A stretch of 62,000 bases of DNA from Acanthaster planci (lineage: Eukaryota; Echinodermata; Asteroidea; Valvatida; Acanthasteridae): assembly GCF_001949145.1 (NCBI RefSeq), contig NW_019091360.1, positions 2,602,864 through 2,664,863 on the forward strand. Reading direction: 5' to 3'. The notes below the pieces were generated by a model. It made no database searches. It was given only the letters and a program-made list of their open reading frames with translations, and was not told the origin of the DNA. A program made the position numbers and the translations under genes. Below are positions 15,001 through 27,900 of the stretch, piece after piece (position 1 is the first letter of the stretch; every line of letters starts with the position of its first letter).

Positions 15001-18000
15001 CTTTGTTTACACTCAAAATACCTGCTAAGTTACTATTTTGCCCATGCAAAATACCAATCACCTTGATTGTCGTGCCCATGATGGTGTTCCTCATCTGGCA
15101 TGTTCCTGAGCCAGGTTAGTAGTTCTAATTAGGCATTATTTCATTCACTTTGATCCGAGCTGTAGTATTCTTAACCTACAGCAAACCCACTCTAACGAAC
15201 GAAGGGATGTTGAATGAACTTTCTGCTGTTTGTGCCTACCATGGACTGTGTTCGCTCACCAAAGTACAGGTACCTACATCCACATGTAACTATGGCATGT
15301 TTTATGTTAATCACGGAAAGGAATAAAAACTGAAAAAGAAAAGTGATGCATTACTTGCAAAACCATTGCTGGTTATAGTAATTTTCTGAATGTCAGCACA
15401 AGTCTGTTATTCAGCCTGTGGGTTATGATGTTGATTTTTAAGTGAAATAAACTATTACCAACTGACAAATCCAGTGACTTTTCACGGGACATTCTGGATG
15501 GCTCCCCTACAACGGCAGGGTCCCCAGAGTCCCTGGCATTGGGATTTTGTGCAGAGATGCTGTAATGGAAGAGTGGCTCTGTCATGTCTGTACAGCAGCC
15601 ATTGCAACATTCACCCCACTGGTGGGGATCACTGCAAATAACCAGTGATACATGTAGTGCTACCAGGGTCATCTGATTTGTCTATTTACAAACACCATCA
15701 CTGTTGAAATCAATGAAAATGATAAGAAAAACAAAAGTCACAAAATAAGACAAACCAATCCACAACTCTGGAATCTACCTGCTGATTGTTTGTTGGAGCT
15801 CCTGGGGCGAGACAAAGAACTTGACCTGCAGACTGAGTCTATGGGGCGGCTTGGTGTTCAGCTGAAGCTTGAGTGGATTTCGAAGATTGAGCCAGAGTAA
15901 TTCTCCCTTCTTGGAGCGGTAACGCAGGCCAAAGTACTCCCTCTCAATGAGTCCGACATCATCACAAACCTGATCAGAGAAGTAAATAATGAGTATGCTC
16001 AAAACAAAGCGCATCGTACAGTGAACCATTTGAGAACATCAGTACATGTGTGCTAGGTTTGCCCCTTCAGCGCACCAGTACGTCGACCCATTCACACTGA
16101 ACATGTTCAAACTGGTGCATCTGGATGTTGGTCCCTGTATTCTCAAATGACCTTGCCTTTTTTTTTAAACAATACTGTTCTTTCCGCAAAATGTTGTATA
16201 AATATGGTAAAATATAAGCTGAAAGGGTAGCATCGCTAACTTAATTGTTTCTCTTTAGTGTTCAGGTACTGCGGATATTTCACCGTGGATGGGTTACGTG
16301 TACATGTATATCTTTTTGTTTTTTTCATTACTGTTCTAAGTTTTTCCCCGGACATGTATGGTCAGTCGTTTCAGCAGTCCTTTAAGACTTTTTGTTTTCC
16401 TGAAAATGTGCTTTTCCCATAAATAAAGAATATATTAAGACAAATTTCACACTACCGGAAATCCCTGATTCTGTAGATTTTGATATTGTGTACAATGTGC
16501 AGCCACTGGGTGATAATCTAAACCTAGCTTTCGATCACCACTTCATGTTTACTAGTGCACGTATATCTGTCATGGCTCCTGACCAGAGACATCTTGGATT
16601 AAACTTCCTACTATTGTAATTCTTCTTCTTTGCTTTTACGTTTCAATCTAACTTTCTACTTTCTTTTTTTGAAAACTGTGTTTTGTAATTGTCTCATATT
16701 TTACAAACTTACTTTTTATCTTGTACTCAGACATATTTAGTCTACAGACATGCTGCATGATCCGTATGTTTAATAAACCATTATGAAATGAAATGAAATA
16801 AAATAAAGCACATTTCCTGAACTGTGTCATTACACTGACTGTACAATAGACCCTGTAACAATTAACTGGTATTCAGTATTTTGCAGTTTTCAAATTTGTT
16901 TTGTTGGCATCTTTAATACGTCCATTTGTACAAGTAGACTTTACAGTTTTTGCCTACCAGCAACAGACTATGGCAGGCTATCCGTGCCTCCCCCCCCCAA
17001 AAAAAAATTAACACTAATTTATAATGTTGAAACTCTTTACACAACAACATGTACTACTGTACATGATAAATGAATTAACTTCTCCTCTACGGGCAGTACA
17101 ACTGAAACAAACGTGCACTGCACTTTGATTTAAAAGAAAACCCTTGAACATTCTGCGAACTTTGGCGGGCAAAAAAAACACTGGGTGAAGTTTGTACATA
17201 GTTTAGTCCAAAGATCATATAGCGCCGCGAAGTGGCGCAAGATGGCGAACTTCACCGTGAATATACGTAAAACGTTGTAATCGCATGGGCGCCATTTGAG
17301 CAAGCGATACGCCTGCGTAATGCACATTAATGCACAGGCGCAGCGGCAGTCACGTGCACCTGGTGAGCCTGCGCCCAAGCATTACCGTAAACTGCGCAGG
17401 CGTACTGCTTGCTCAAATGGCACCCATGATAATTACACCTTTTGGGCAGAGTTATCCATCTTGTGCCTTTGGCGCTACACGATCTTTGCTTTAGTCTTAT
17501 TCGGGCCCCCTTCATTCACTTTGGATGTGAAGAAGACAAGAAGTAAATCTTTCAATGACAAAAAATGAAGGCTTGGACTGTATTTCTGTATTACTGAATG
17601 GTGTTTTTTCAATATCGAACAATACAAACTGTAGATGAATAAATCCATAAATATCCAGATACAAGCAAGAGGGAGAGGCGGCGATGTCAGGGCACGTGAT
17701 ACGTGCTGCATTGTAAAGCTAGCTGTTTACACACGTTTAAAATGTTTGAGAAATATGTAATTCAGGGAGTGACAACATTTTGCAAAGATATGGTTATGAA
17801 GTTGTGAGACCAATAAAGTTTCTGTTTTCCATACAGTTTGGGAATTCATTTAATGCGAAATGGTCGAGCTGATTAGTGTGGTTCACTGACCACAGATTTC
17901 CCAGACGTCTCTATACATGTACATAATCTTAGCAGGAGTAGTCGGAATTATGGGGACTGGTATCCAAAGCAACATAAACGTTTGTTATGCGAATACGCTG

Positions 18001-19136
18001 CACCTGTGTTTTGTCATGTGACGTACGGCCACAAGAGAATGCAGATGTGTGTGGAGAAATGAAAGGTGAGGATGGTAGAAAAAACTCATTTATTGCCAAA
18101 CGCTATAAAATACAATCATGCTCGGTAGTTCCATATAGGTTAACTATTATTATAGAGTCTTCAGGGAAAGATTTGCTTCAGAAAGCACTAACAAAGGTTT
18201 CATCTGGTACTCCAACTGGGCAGCTTTCAAAATGCCATAGCATGCGGAACCACCAAAAAGGTGGAGTGCAGGAAGGTCTACGGAGTAGTACATGAACCTT
18301 TCTGTTCAGGAAGTAGCCAACATGTACATGTACATGCAATGTCTCATCCAGCAATCTAGCCAGTCCAGTGGACAGAAAGTCTTATCACCAGTTTTTGAAA
18401 ATCTTTTCAGACAGAAAAATGTACAACTTACAAGAAAATGCTTTCCATGTCATGCAGCAAAGGCAGCCTATCTGCAGTAGGTCTGTTGTCAAATAATATT
18501 TTAAGCCTCGTACTACTGTGCTCTGGTTCTCCAACGAAAAAACAATGGTGGTTATCGCCCACTCAACAATTAAGAGTGAATCAATGCAATCTAGGTCCCT
18601 TTACACACATAAATCACTAGGCCTAGGCCCCGGCATTTGCAAGCTTTGGGACCCCCGTTTTTATCATTTGTACAAAAGAGGTAGAACTGCAAAAGAGTAC
18701 AATCTTGGGTAATGTTCTCTTAATGATACTGACCCTATTCTTTGTGAATTTAAATCAATAAATTAGAAGAAAATGCAACTTTGTTACATAATTTTCTGAC
18801 ACTGACACACCAGACCGTGATGTCCTCGTGCTTGCTTTTACCCAGAATTTCCCCTATAAATTGGAACCCTGCCCCTCTTTGCACAAAATTATTCCTGCAG
18901 TTATTCAGCATGGAGAGAGCGTTATCCAGTAAAGTGAGTTTTAAAGTTTAAAAGTAAGTTTCTATTTTATTATAGGACATGGAGGAACAGGGTCCCGAAA
19001 GCGCCCCATAGGCAGTACAATTTAAAGGGCCCAGGGGCGCCAAGCCTACCTTGTCCATCAAAACTTGTCCATGCGAATCTTTCGGAAGGTGATATTCCCT
19101 CACAATGTACGGAGACTCGCTGATAAAACACCACAT
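1..19136 (-). CDS. MYLIP: E3 ubiquitin ligase MYLIP/IDOL homologue (FERM part; 3' end outside window)
   Basis: In vertebrates this FERM-RING ligase ubiquitinates the LDL receptor, VLDLR and ApoER2 (FERM lobe F3 binds the receptor tail, RING recruits UBE2D), and it also binds myosin regulatory light chain. Exons read on the minus strand: 19136-19050, 15969-15779, 7810-7649, 6203-5985, 5183-5000, 4416-4234 and probably 78-1. All junctions keep frame and use gt/ag. The first six exons give 342 residues, close to the FERM region of human MYLIP (445 residues in total). The start MWCFISE corresponds to human MLCYVTR. Matching blocks include LIEREYFGLRY, LLWLNLRNP and LQVKFFV (F1); RHVYYMTLKNRLLQGHY (F2); and FTESHTFFRCENVE and KIYRFDITKTRRQTYD (F3 and the segment after it). 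The RING exon is not in the window, so ligase activity is inferred from the family. The first intron pair and third exon are separated by about 8 kb. Confidence 0.92.
1283..1352 (+). repeat. Dispersed repeat family A, copy 1
   Basis: About 70 bases starting aattaaccctaacagtcct and ending gggggttagggttaatg. They match the reverse complement of 6779-6846 with a few substitutions and share the pieces aaccctaac, aatcctcc and atacaccc. The ends are complementary (aaccctaac and gttagggtt), so it may be the terminal or whole part of a small inverted-repeat element. Confidence 0.6.
2950..3710. mobile_element. Tc1/mariner-superfamily (pogo/Tigger-like) MITE
   Basis: The element starts cagtaaaaccttgataag and ends with cttatcgag-type sequence whose reverse complement is cagtgaaacctcgataac, giving imperfect terminal inverted repeats of about 18 bases. 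A TA dinucleotide flanks both ends (2948-2949 and 3711-3712), the target duplication expected for this superfamily. The CAGTNNAACCTNGATAA start is the typical Tigger/pogo terminus. It is 761 bases long with no transposase-like reading frame, so it is non-autonomous. It lies within a MYLIP intron. Confidence 0.75.
6779..6846 (-). repeat. Dispersed repeat family A, copy 2
   Basis: The reverse complement reads ctaacagtcccaaatcttcc and then ttcatacacccaagggggtt, matching 1283-1352 along nearly its whole length. The two copies are in opposite orientation 5.4 kb apart, both in MYLIP introns. Confidence 0.6.
9064..9217. mobile_element. Foldback MITE
   Basis: The stretch is almost entirely two inverted arms of about 60 bases. 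The left arm begins ttcacaatagttcgcctcc and continues aagagtttgcaatgc; the right arm, reverse-complemented, begins ttcacaatagtgcgcctcc and continues aagagtttacaacgc. The whole element can fold into one hairpin. There is no coding capacity. Confidence 0.7.
11052..11254. mobile_element. Inverted-repeat element enclosing a tRNA-like sequence
   Basis: The left arm 11052-11081 (aaattaatttgggatttttg then ccctgccc) is matched by the reverse complement of the right arm 11223-11254 (aaattaattttgaatttttg then ccctgccc). Between the arms, 11147-11195 has a B-box/T-arm-like stretch (ggttcgagtcccaccc) followed by a run of nine or more T, which looks like a pol III terminator. No convincing A box or complete cloverleaf is visible, so it is not called as a tRNA gene. 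Confidence 0.55.
15459..15631 (-). other. Candidate frame-breaking (poison-type) exon in the MYLIP homologue
   Basis: On the minus strand 173 GC-richer bases lie between an acceptor (ttatttgcag) and a donor (gttg followed by gtaata), 147 bases downstream of the F1 exon. After the F1 exon it is open throughout, including the stretch MTEPLFHYSISAQNPNARDS. Its length is not a multiple of three, so splicing on to the F2 exon (7810-7649) would hit TGA after five codons. It could be a regulated poison exon, an alternative terminal piece, or chance. Confidence 0.3.
17208..17489. mobile_element. Long imperfect foldback element in MYLIP intron 1
   Basis: Two nested pairs of inverted arms are visible. 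The inner arms are 17277-17317 and 17395-17436 (both contain ccatttgagcaagc and tacgcctgcg in opposite orientation). The outer arms are 17208-17245 and 17457-17489 (caaagatc, tagcgcc and caagatgg in one orientation, the complement in the other). The element is GC- and CpG-rich against an AT-rich intron and has no coding capacity. Confidence 0.65.
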
Positions 19137-21951
19137 GGTTACTCATTGCTACACTATGTACACCCTACAATGTAAACCGACTAATTAGTATCATTTGTTG
19201 CCAGGAAACAGCTAACGTTAGATGTCGTCCTTTTCAGCAGGGCTCAATGCCATGTTTACGGCAACATTTCCAATGTTGCCCTTTTATTTTCCACTTTTTT
19301 CCACTTTAGTCGGATATCCGTATTGGAAAAACACAGGGCTTTATTGTTTGTAGTCTGGAGACAAGTTCCATGCTGCCTACAAATTCCGTCGTCGTGAAAG
19401 AGGTTGAGAGTCCTTGTTCCCGTGGGATTATCGCTCATAACAACCCAACACAATGACGGCCATTGTGCTCAAATCCCATGTTTGACATCAGAGAGGTCAT
19501 GTTGAATTAAAGGATATTTTTACCATGTGTGACGGGTTGTTCTTTTGTTGACAATTCTAAAATAAAATTTCCTAATCCACAGCTGCCCTCCTTTTGCCTG
19601 TTTTTACCACTGATATGCGGCAAGCTCATGGTGACAATGAGGCCATTAGTCCTACCCACCTCAGGGGCGGATCCAGGGGGTGGGAACGTAAACTAAAGTA
19701 ATAAATAAATGCCTAGAACAACAGTCATACTACTTATAAAAAGGAAGACATTCTGTAAGGATTATTATTTGTACACCACAGTGTATATCCATCATCCACG
19801 TGTCCGTGTGTCAGCAACGATCGGACATAAAATAAATATCTGGGGGGGGGGGCTTGACCCGACAGGGAAACTCCTGCGTCTGCCTCTGTACGTACCTGTT
19901 TGTGCCCCTGCTTAGAAAATTTCATTAGCCCTTCCCATACATGAACGTTAATTTAAGTCCATCTCAGTAATAGTTTGACTTATGCCATTTGTTTAGGGGC
20001 TTGAATTCTGTAATCATTGGAGGACTGGAGGCTTTGTGGACACGTGAAAAGCCACGTTAAATAATTATAAACGTTATGTTTCTCTCCTGTATTTTGCTAA
20101 GACCAGCGGTGTTACTACGGGAAGGGGGTGCAGTAAAAGCCCCTGCAGATCTATTACCCCCCCCCCAATAATTTAAACAAACTTTGTACAAGCTGCGGTT
20201 ATAATAAGCTTTCTTTACCCCTCTGAAAAAATGTGTGCACCTCGAGCACTCTGTAGAATCTTCCTGCCAATTACACTGGCTCGGATATAATACCAGATTG
20301 ATTATCAAATCAATTAGAATTGGCTGCATGGACGGGGTCCAAGTGTGTTTCAAAGCAGCTTTTATAAAACTTCCAGCTGATACAATCGTGACATGACATG
20401 AATTTTGTCCAATATTGGATTATGCGAGTATTTATGAGTGCAACGGTATGAATAGTTGACGTCACGTGATCTGCAAATCACCAATAAGACGACGGGATTT
20501 ATTTAGGCATTGTGTAAACCATGTCAAACTCTGCAGGGTGGTCTTTGATCTGTTTAAACGGTTACGGTCATTCATCATAAAGTGACACTAACTGTCATAG
20601 TATATTACACAGATTTCCAAGTGGATATATTTTCCATGCTTTTTATTTCATATCAAATAGCACAATATGTGATCAGCTGTACAAACGGCAAGCACTTTAT
20701 ATAAAAAATACCGAATAGCGAGAATACACAAGTCACTTTATACAAGCCTTTGACCAGATAGACAACATTAATAATCGATAACAGTAATTGCATTGTTTGG
20801 CACTGCTTTGAACCAATTAAAATACTGATATTTGGTATAGATTTAAACTTTACACACAAACAATTTTGACACCGTGAAACCAGTTTTTAAGATGCAGCAC
20901 TAATCAAGGTGTCATAACCGCCACAATCGTTTGATGCTAAATTACACTGTACTGAACTTAATAAAAACAAGTTATCGAAATTAACAATGATCATCAGAGA
21001 GAAAGCATAATATTTGCATTGGGTATGGGTAATTCCAATCGTTAAATCCTTACACAAAATTTAGTTAAGCAGAAACACATTATCTGCAGGACGACCAATG
21101 TTAATTTCTGCACAGTCGATAAATATGGTGTATACAAATTTCTTAGGTGTTTTCTATTTACAATGACAGCCTTGTATAAAACATACGCATTAAATTGTTC
21201 TAATACTGAATATGTCTTAATTGTTACTGTGCAATAAATGCTGGACTTTTTTCTTTAAATCTTCAATCAAAACCTGAAATATATTATTAGGCCTATACCC
21301 AGAGATATTCTCTGCCGATTGCTCAAAACAATACGATGGCTGGTAAAATCTCCCAAATAAACATAATTGCATAAACAGCTTCTTACCATTTGCACGTATT
21401 TACCCTGTATATTTGTGGGACTTACGTCATGGATGAAATTGTTGAAAGAACAATAATACTGATTGCTTTAACTTGTTACAATTTCTCTATACTGAGCATG
21501 TGAAGAATTTACAGCCTTTAAATGTCAATATTGCAAAATTTATCTTTAGAAATACATTTATCGGATTCAGAACACTCATAATATTGTACAATATAATTAT
21601 AATACCTGAAAATATCAATCGTTGGGCAGATTGACGTTGTGAAATAATCGTGAATATTGTATCACTGGGTAAAACCAGGCTCTTTTGGTGTAATCATACA
21701 CAGAATTGCCAATTGCCGCACTGCACTGAACTTGCACGCAGAAAATCGAGTACATATAAAAAAGGAAATACTGTTTTGGTAACGATGCTTGATATATTGT
21801 GAACACAAGTTATTGCAGATATTGAAACAGAAATACTTCGGTTAATTTCTAAAGAGGATATTTCTCTTTCTTTCTTGCCACATATCTCAATTACGCAGAT
21901 TCACATATCAGAGGAAATTACTATCAGTCTTCATCACTTCATCACCACAAT
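19137..21951. other. Region between MYLIP start and ZP gene stop
   Basis: It should contain the MYLIP promoter and 5' UTR at its left and the ZP-gene 3' UTR at its right. A possible minus-strand AATAAA for the ZP gene is at 20642-20647. Poly(G) and poly(C) tracts occur near 19840 and 20158. I recognise no exon in it. Confidence 0.4.
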
Positions 21952-24900
21952 TTATACTTCCAATGTGGAATCTTTTCCGGCCGCCCCACTTGTCCGTCTG
22001 CACTGCATGAAAACTAGAACAACCAGTAGGAAGATGATGGTGCCCAACATGGCAATCTCCACGACGTCTGGATTGACGGCCATCTTCATTTGGTTTTGAT
22101 TGGCATCTGTAAGTCGAAAAGAAAAGATATATCTTTATTGTGATCAAGTATCATTCATACAGCCCCCCAAAAAATCAATATGGAATTGGATTGGCACGAG
22201 GATAGACATTAGTATTATTTTTCCCCCGAAAACTACATCAAATGTTTTCAATTTGACATTTTCATAAAATATCACACTGTATGGCACCACTTACCAATCT
22301 TTTCACCATCAAATCTCAACTGGCCGCCAGTGCTCGGATAGGCGGCTGAGGAGGAGCCCACTCTTGTGAGGTCGCGCTTTCGGCGTTGAGGCAGCTCACT
22401 GTGCGGCACATCGCCTCGGTTTGGTACCTCTGGCCGGAGCACATTGTCATCTGGAGATGGTATCCCGGGAGATGATGGGCTGTCGGAGTCACATCCCATG
22501 GTGCATCTAGAGTTGGGGTCATTCACGTCACAAATTCTCATGTCGCAGTGCACGTATACCTGAAAGTACAAAATATTTCGGGAAATTAATACCCCTGTTT
22601 CGGAAAAGAGTCTATTTTAAACAGACAAAGACCTCACGAGAAAGAGTTTCTCAAAAACTGCACAAATTAGTCTCTGTACGCACCGTTCCGTGGATGTTGT
22701 CGCCCAAGAAGGCAAAAGAGTTAATAGCAAATCGTTCCCTTTTGCTTGAGGGGGAGTCCAACAGCACAACGGTGTCATCAACTGGGCAGCTGGAACAATG
22801 GAAACAAAAGATACAAATTATACATTTTTGATAAAATGAAACAGCGACTAAAACTCTCTTTATTTTTGTAATCACAGAACAAAGCTCACAAAAAGTGCTT
22901 GGTATTGTACAGAAGAGGGGAGGAATCTTTTGGTTGATTTTAGATTCAGAATTTGAATGATAAAAGTCCTGTTAGATACTTACCCTTTGGTAATGAATGG
23001 AAATCGGGTAACATCAAAGGGGTTTGACGTAGGTGTGGCCCAACAGTTGTCAATCATGAGGTCGCAGTTCCCGTCACAGGTCACGCGCCCCTCGAAGTGC
23101 ATAGGTTGGTCAAGCTGGACCCCCACGGGAAACTCCCGTGGCCGGTAGGCCCGGGCAAAGCTCTCGTCCTCGTACATGCGGAGGGAGAAGTTGAAGTTGC
23201 CGTAGCCTTCCTCGTAGTACACGATGGTGGTGACGTTGGGATCGAAGGACAGGTAGCTGATCCGGTCGGTTGGCACGCGGCAGGTCAGATGTATCTCGAT
23301 GAAATGGTCTCTGGTGATCTCACTGCCTGGGGTGTAGGGCTGAGGTGGGATGTAGACCACGTTCCTAAATGCCATTTTTCTTCCATTCCCGATCACCTGC
23401 AAAACACGTTATGGCAAGAATTAATAGATGCACCGCTGACGAAAAGAAATTTTACAGCGCCTACTGCCACAGCTTGTTTGGTAATTTTAAGTCAGAGTTA
23501 AGAAAACATTGGTTACCTCGGGCACCGTCTGACAGGCGTCGTATGACGTTCCGATGACGTAGTGCGTCTTGTTGTATTCTCTCCCTGTGCAGCTCTTGTC
23601 GTTCAGGTACATGGATGTTGGGTCGATCCCACCCACCAAGCGCTTCGACACGAACGTCTGCATGAAGTTCTCACGGCAGTCTGCGTTGCCTGTCGGCTGT
23701 GAGCTTACCACGGGTTTCTTTTCAAGTTCCGCCGGCGATGTACGACCTGAAAATGTAAATAACGAATTATAACATAAAGATTAGGATCAATTGAAAATAC
23801 TCATTATGTGCACTTGCAAATATAATTGCAAACTTATCATAAACGTAAAATATCAAAACTCTACGGGAAAAGAATCCCTGTGAATTTGAGGGAAAGCATA
23901 CCAGTCCATTTGAAGCGCCAATCAGCCCCAGTGGGCACCGTAACATCGCACTCCTTGGTGCTTCTTGCCGCACCCTCGTCAACTACGATCTTGTAGTCGA
24001 ACCCGAAGAAAACCGACGCAGCGACCGGCAGAGAGAACTTCAGGGCCCTGCCCTCGATCGTGACCTCATCTGATGTGGTGTCTACCTCGTACACAGCTGA
24101 CTCCTCCGAGTTCATAATCCTCACGTGGGCGGGCGACAACGGCTTCCGGATCTGTTTACACAAAAAGATAACAGTTTCAAGGGGGATTCTTCACGAATCA
24201 TTCTCTTGAGATGCCACAAATTCTCTCAGTGCAGAAGCCTAGCACTTAAAGAGAATTTAAAAGGAATTTAAATATGCGATAGTCTAGAATTGTTCATGAA
24301 GCAAAAATAGGCATCAAGTGGGCTTTATGCGAAATAATGTCAGTTATAGGCTAGGAGTGTGATTTGAAGCGCAAATAGGATTTACCGGTTTGTTATACTG
24401 TATTGTGACGTCGTAACCAGAGATGTTTCCACCAGGCCTTGGCTGCGATTCGAGAGGGACAACGGCCAAGGGTTCGAAGTCGGCCCCTCCGTCCTGGCAG
24501 AAAGTCAGGAAAGTGAAGCGCCACTCGGCAGTGTCCGGCCGGGACAGATCACAGTCCTGGGCGCTGAGCGCCGCCCAGCCGTCCACACGCAGCTTGTACT
24601 CGCCCTGGGACTCCAGCGGGAGATCCAAGGGTAAGGTGAAGCCAAGGGAAGTACCTTCGACGATAGACACATCGGGAGATGCAGCGTCGACTTGAAAGAG
24701 GAGGGTGTCGGTAGAGTCGAAAAGAGAGATGTAGGCTGGTCTTAAGGGCTTCTGGATCTATAAAGGAAAATGTTAAAATTAGCATAATGCTTTTGTTACA
24801 AATATAATATATTAGATGAAAAGACTTTTAATCTTTAATATAATTTTTTTTTTATTATAAATGAAAATGTAAATTTTAGTTACTAAATTAAAGGGCGTAA

Positions 24901-27900
24901 TATTTCAATCTGATGATTTTATAAATGTTGAATTATAACCGTGCAACTTTGTGTTCGGTCTACCTGTTTGTTGAAGCCGATCTTCATCATTCTACCAGCG
25001 AAGTTTTGTCCAGGGTAAGGAGATGATTCTGTGGGTCTAACTGAGAGCGGCTCGTAGTCGCCACCGTCGGGACAGAAGGTGACGAAGCCGAACTCCCACT
25101 CGGCTGGAGGCGGTGGGACGAGGTCGCAGTCCTGGGCGCTTCGCACCGCCCCTTCGTCCACGCGGATGCTGTAACCCCCTCCGAACTGCAGTGGGAGACC
25201 CAGGGACAAGACGAAGCTCAGGGTGTCTCCGTCGATGGTAACGTCTGGGGAAGACGTGTCGACTTGGAGAATGGGGAAGCCAAAGGCGTCCAGAATTGTG
25301 ATGTAGGCTGAGTCGGACGATTTCTGAATCTGCATTTTAAAAACAAATTTTTGATTATTGTTAAAAAGCATGACGGGTAGATTCATTCGCAACGGCAACT
25401 GAGCTGTAATCAAAAAAGTAATATTTATTAATCTATAACTATCTACTGATAACTGGGAGATGGTTTCGTTTTTATAAATGATATCATAATCGATATTGGA
25501 CGCACCTCTTTGTTGTATTTTATCATCATAGTTTGTCCGGCAAAATTCTCCCCTGGAAAGGGCACTGATTGGCTAGGAAGAACCGTTAGAGGCTCGTACG
25601 ATTCCTCGTCTCTACAGAACGTGACGAAGACGAAGTCCCACTCGGCTGGAGGTGGTGGGACGAGGTCGCAGTCCTGGGCGCTTCGCACCGCCCCTTCGTC
25701 CACGCGGATGCTGTAACCCCCTCCGAACTGCAGTGGGAGACCCAAGGACAAGACGAAGCTCAGGGTGTCTCCGTCGATGGTAACGTCTGGGGAAGATGTG
25801 TCGACTTGGAGAACGGGGAAGCCGAAGGCGTCCAGCATTGTGATGTAGGCTGAGTCAGACGATTTCTGAATCTGCATTTTAAAAACAATTTTTTGTTTAT
25901 TGTTAAAAAGCATGACGGGTAGATTCATTCGCAAAGGCAACTGAGCTGTTGTTAAAAAGTTCATATCTATTAATCCACAGCTTTTCTGCTGATAACTGGG
26001 AGATGATTTCATTTTAATAATTCGATATCATAATCGATATTGGACCTACCTCTTTGTTGTATTTTATCATTACAGTTTGTCCGGCAAAATTCTCCCCTGG
26101 AGAGGGAACTGATTGGCTAGGAAGAACCGTTAGAGGCTCGTACGGTTCCTCGTCGCTACAGAACGTGACGAAGACAAAGTCCCACTCCGCCATAGGCGGG
26201 AAGCCTTGCTCACACGCCCGAGCACTAACCACGGCGCCCTCATCCACTCGGAGCCGGTACCATCCCCGGTGTTCCAGTGACAGAGTCAAGGGTACCGAGA
26301 AGCTCAGGGTCCTGCCGCTAACGGTTACATCAGCTGTTGAAGTGTCGACTCTGAAAATGGAGGAGCCAGTGCGGTCGTAGATAGTGACGTAAGCACTAGA
26401 CGATGGTTGCTGGATCTGTAGCATTGACAAATAGCCAAAAATTGTGGTTATCAAAACAGCGCTTACTTACTGGGAGTTCTGTTTGTCACTTAAATATAAA
26501 CTCATTTTTTTGAGGCGAAAACCCTTTGCATTAAATGAAATACTTCATGTCAGGTGATGGGCTTAAGATACATTACCTCTTTGTTGTATGTGACGCTAAC
26601 AACGTTTCCAAACATCTCGGCGCCTGGAGCCGGCACAGATTCAGCGGGCGACACGACCAGCGGGGTATTATCGCCGTCACAGAACGACTCGAAGACAAAC
26701 ATCCACTCGTCGCCCAGTGGGGCGGCCTCGCAGTCCACGGCACTCTTCGCCACCCCCTCGTCCACGCGAACTTTGTAGGCGGTGCCGCGTTGCAGTGGAA
26801 GATCGTAGGGGAGAGTGAAGCTCAGGGTCTGGCCGCTGACTGTCACATCGGAGGAGGATGAGTCAACTTGATACAGAGGGTTGTTGCTGGCTTCGAGAAT
26901 GGAGATGAAAGTAGATCTGGAGGCTTTCCGGATCTGTCAACAAAGTGTTTGAAATTAAAATTTTTCCTTTTATAGTAATATTAACATACACAATTTTATA
27001 GATTAAAACTTAAATAAATCTTTTTCTGAGGAATTTTAAACACATAAATTCACAATCAATAACTGTACCAATCAATCAGTTTTACCTCTCTGCTGTATGC
27101 AATGCTGATGGTATCCCCTCTTAGCCTGGCTCCGGGTCGTGGCGTGGACTCATACGGATCAACCACCAATGGTGGACCAAAGTCAGCCGCGTCTGGAAAG
27201 CGGAGTTAGTGAAAACATGGTGAAAACAAAACCTTTGATTGCAGTTTTCCACACAGGAAAGAAAAAAGTCAGGAGAGCAGATATGTCTTTCATTATGCTT
27301 TTACTTGGGCAGGACCATGCACGCTCTATAAAAAATAACCAGACGGAATCTTAAATTAGTGAACACTGAAACGATCACAAAAGACGCCTTTGTAACTCAC
27401 CTACAACATTTACATACATGCAGAACATATCACTTGAGAACTTGTACGCTTCTTCCGCTTCATAACAAATCACGTGACGTCCAATCTGATCTCTAGTTGG
27501 TACCCAGGAAAGTGTTACTGTGTACTCATCGTTAGACCCGTCCACTCTCCGCAAAGGGGTGACATGTACGCCGGAAGGCTTGATGGTCTCGAAGGAAGTT
27601 ATACTGTAGCAGATGATAAACAAGAGTTGATAAGCACAGGAAACATTAAACCGACAGAACAAAATAAAAAAACCTAAATATCCTGTTATCAAATCCCGGT
27701 GAGTGGAATACCAGCGTTAGTTATTAGCATGACTTGGATATGCAGATGTTTGAAATATTAGCAAATAATTTCTAGAAAGTATGATGAGATTTCAGCTAGG
27801 TCGACGCAAATCAGAAAAAAAAATTACGGACTTACGGATAGTCAGGGAAGGAACTACGAGCTCTGAGGGGGATTCGCGTCTCACGGCCGGCGGGGATGGT

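Larger units (their letters stand above)
7811..15778. other. Large intron of the MYLIP homologue
   Basis: About 8 kb between the F1 exon and the F2 exon. It contains a perfect-looking foldback (9064-9217), an inverted-repeat element with a tRNA-like interior (11052-11254), runs of gtacatgta repeats near 13455-13510, and a 173-base candidate exon (15459-15631). I see no other gene in it. Confidence 0.6.

Noticed and set aside
22957-26861. Plus-strand open frames of 60-134 codons opposite the ZP gene
   Set aside because: They are shadows of the minus-strand exons: they appear only where the minus strand is spliced and conserved, and they show no domain.
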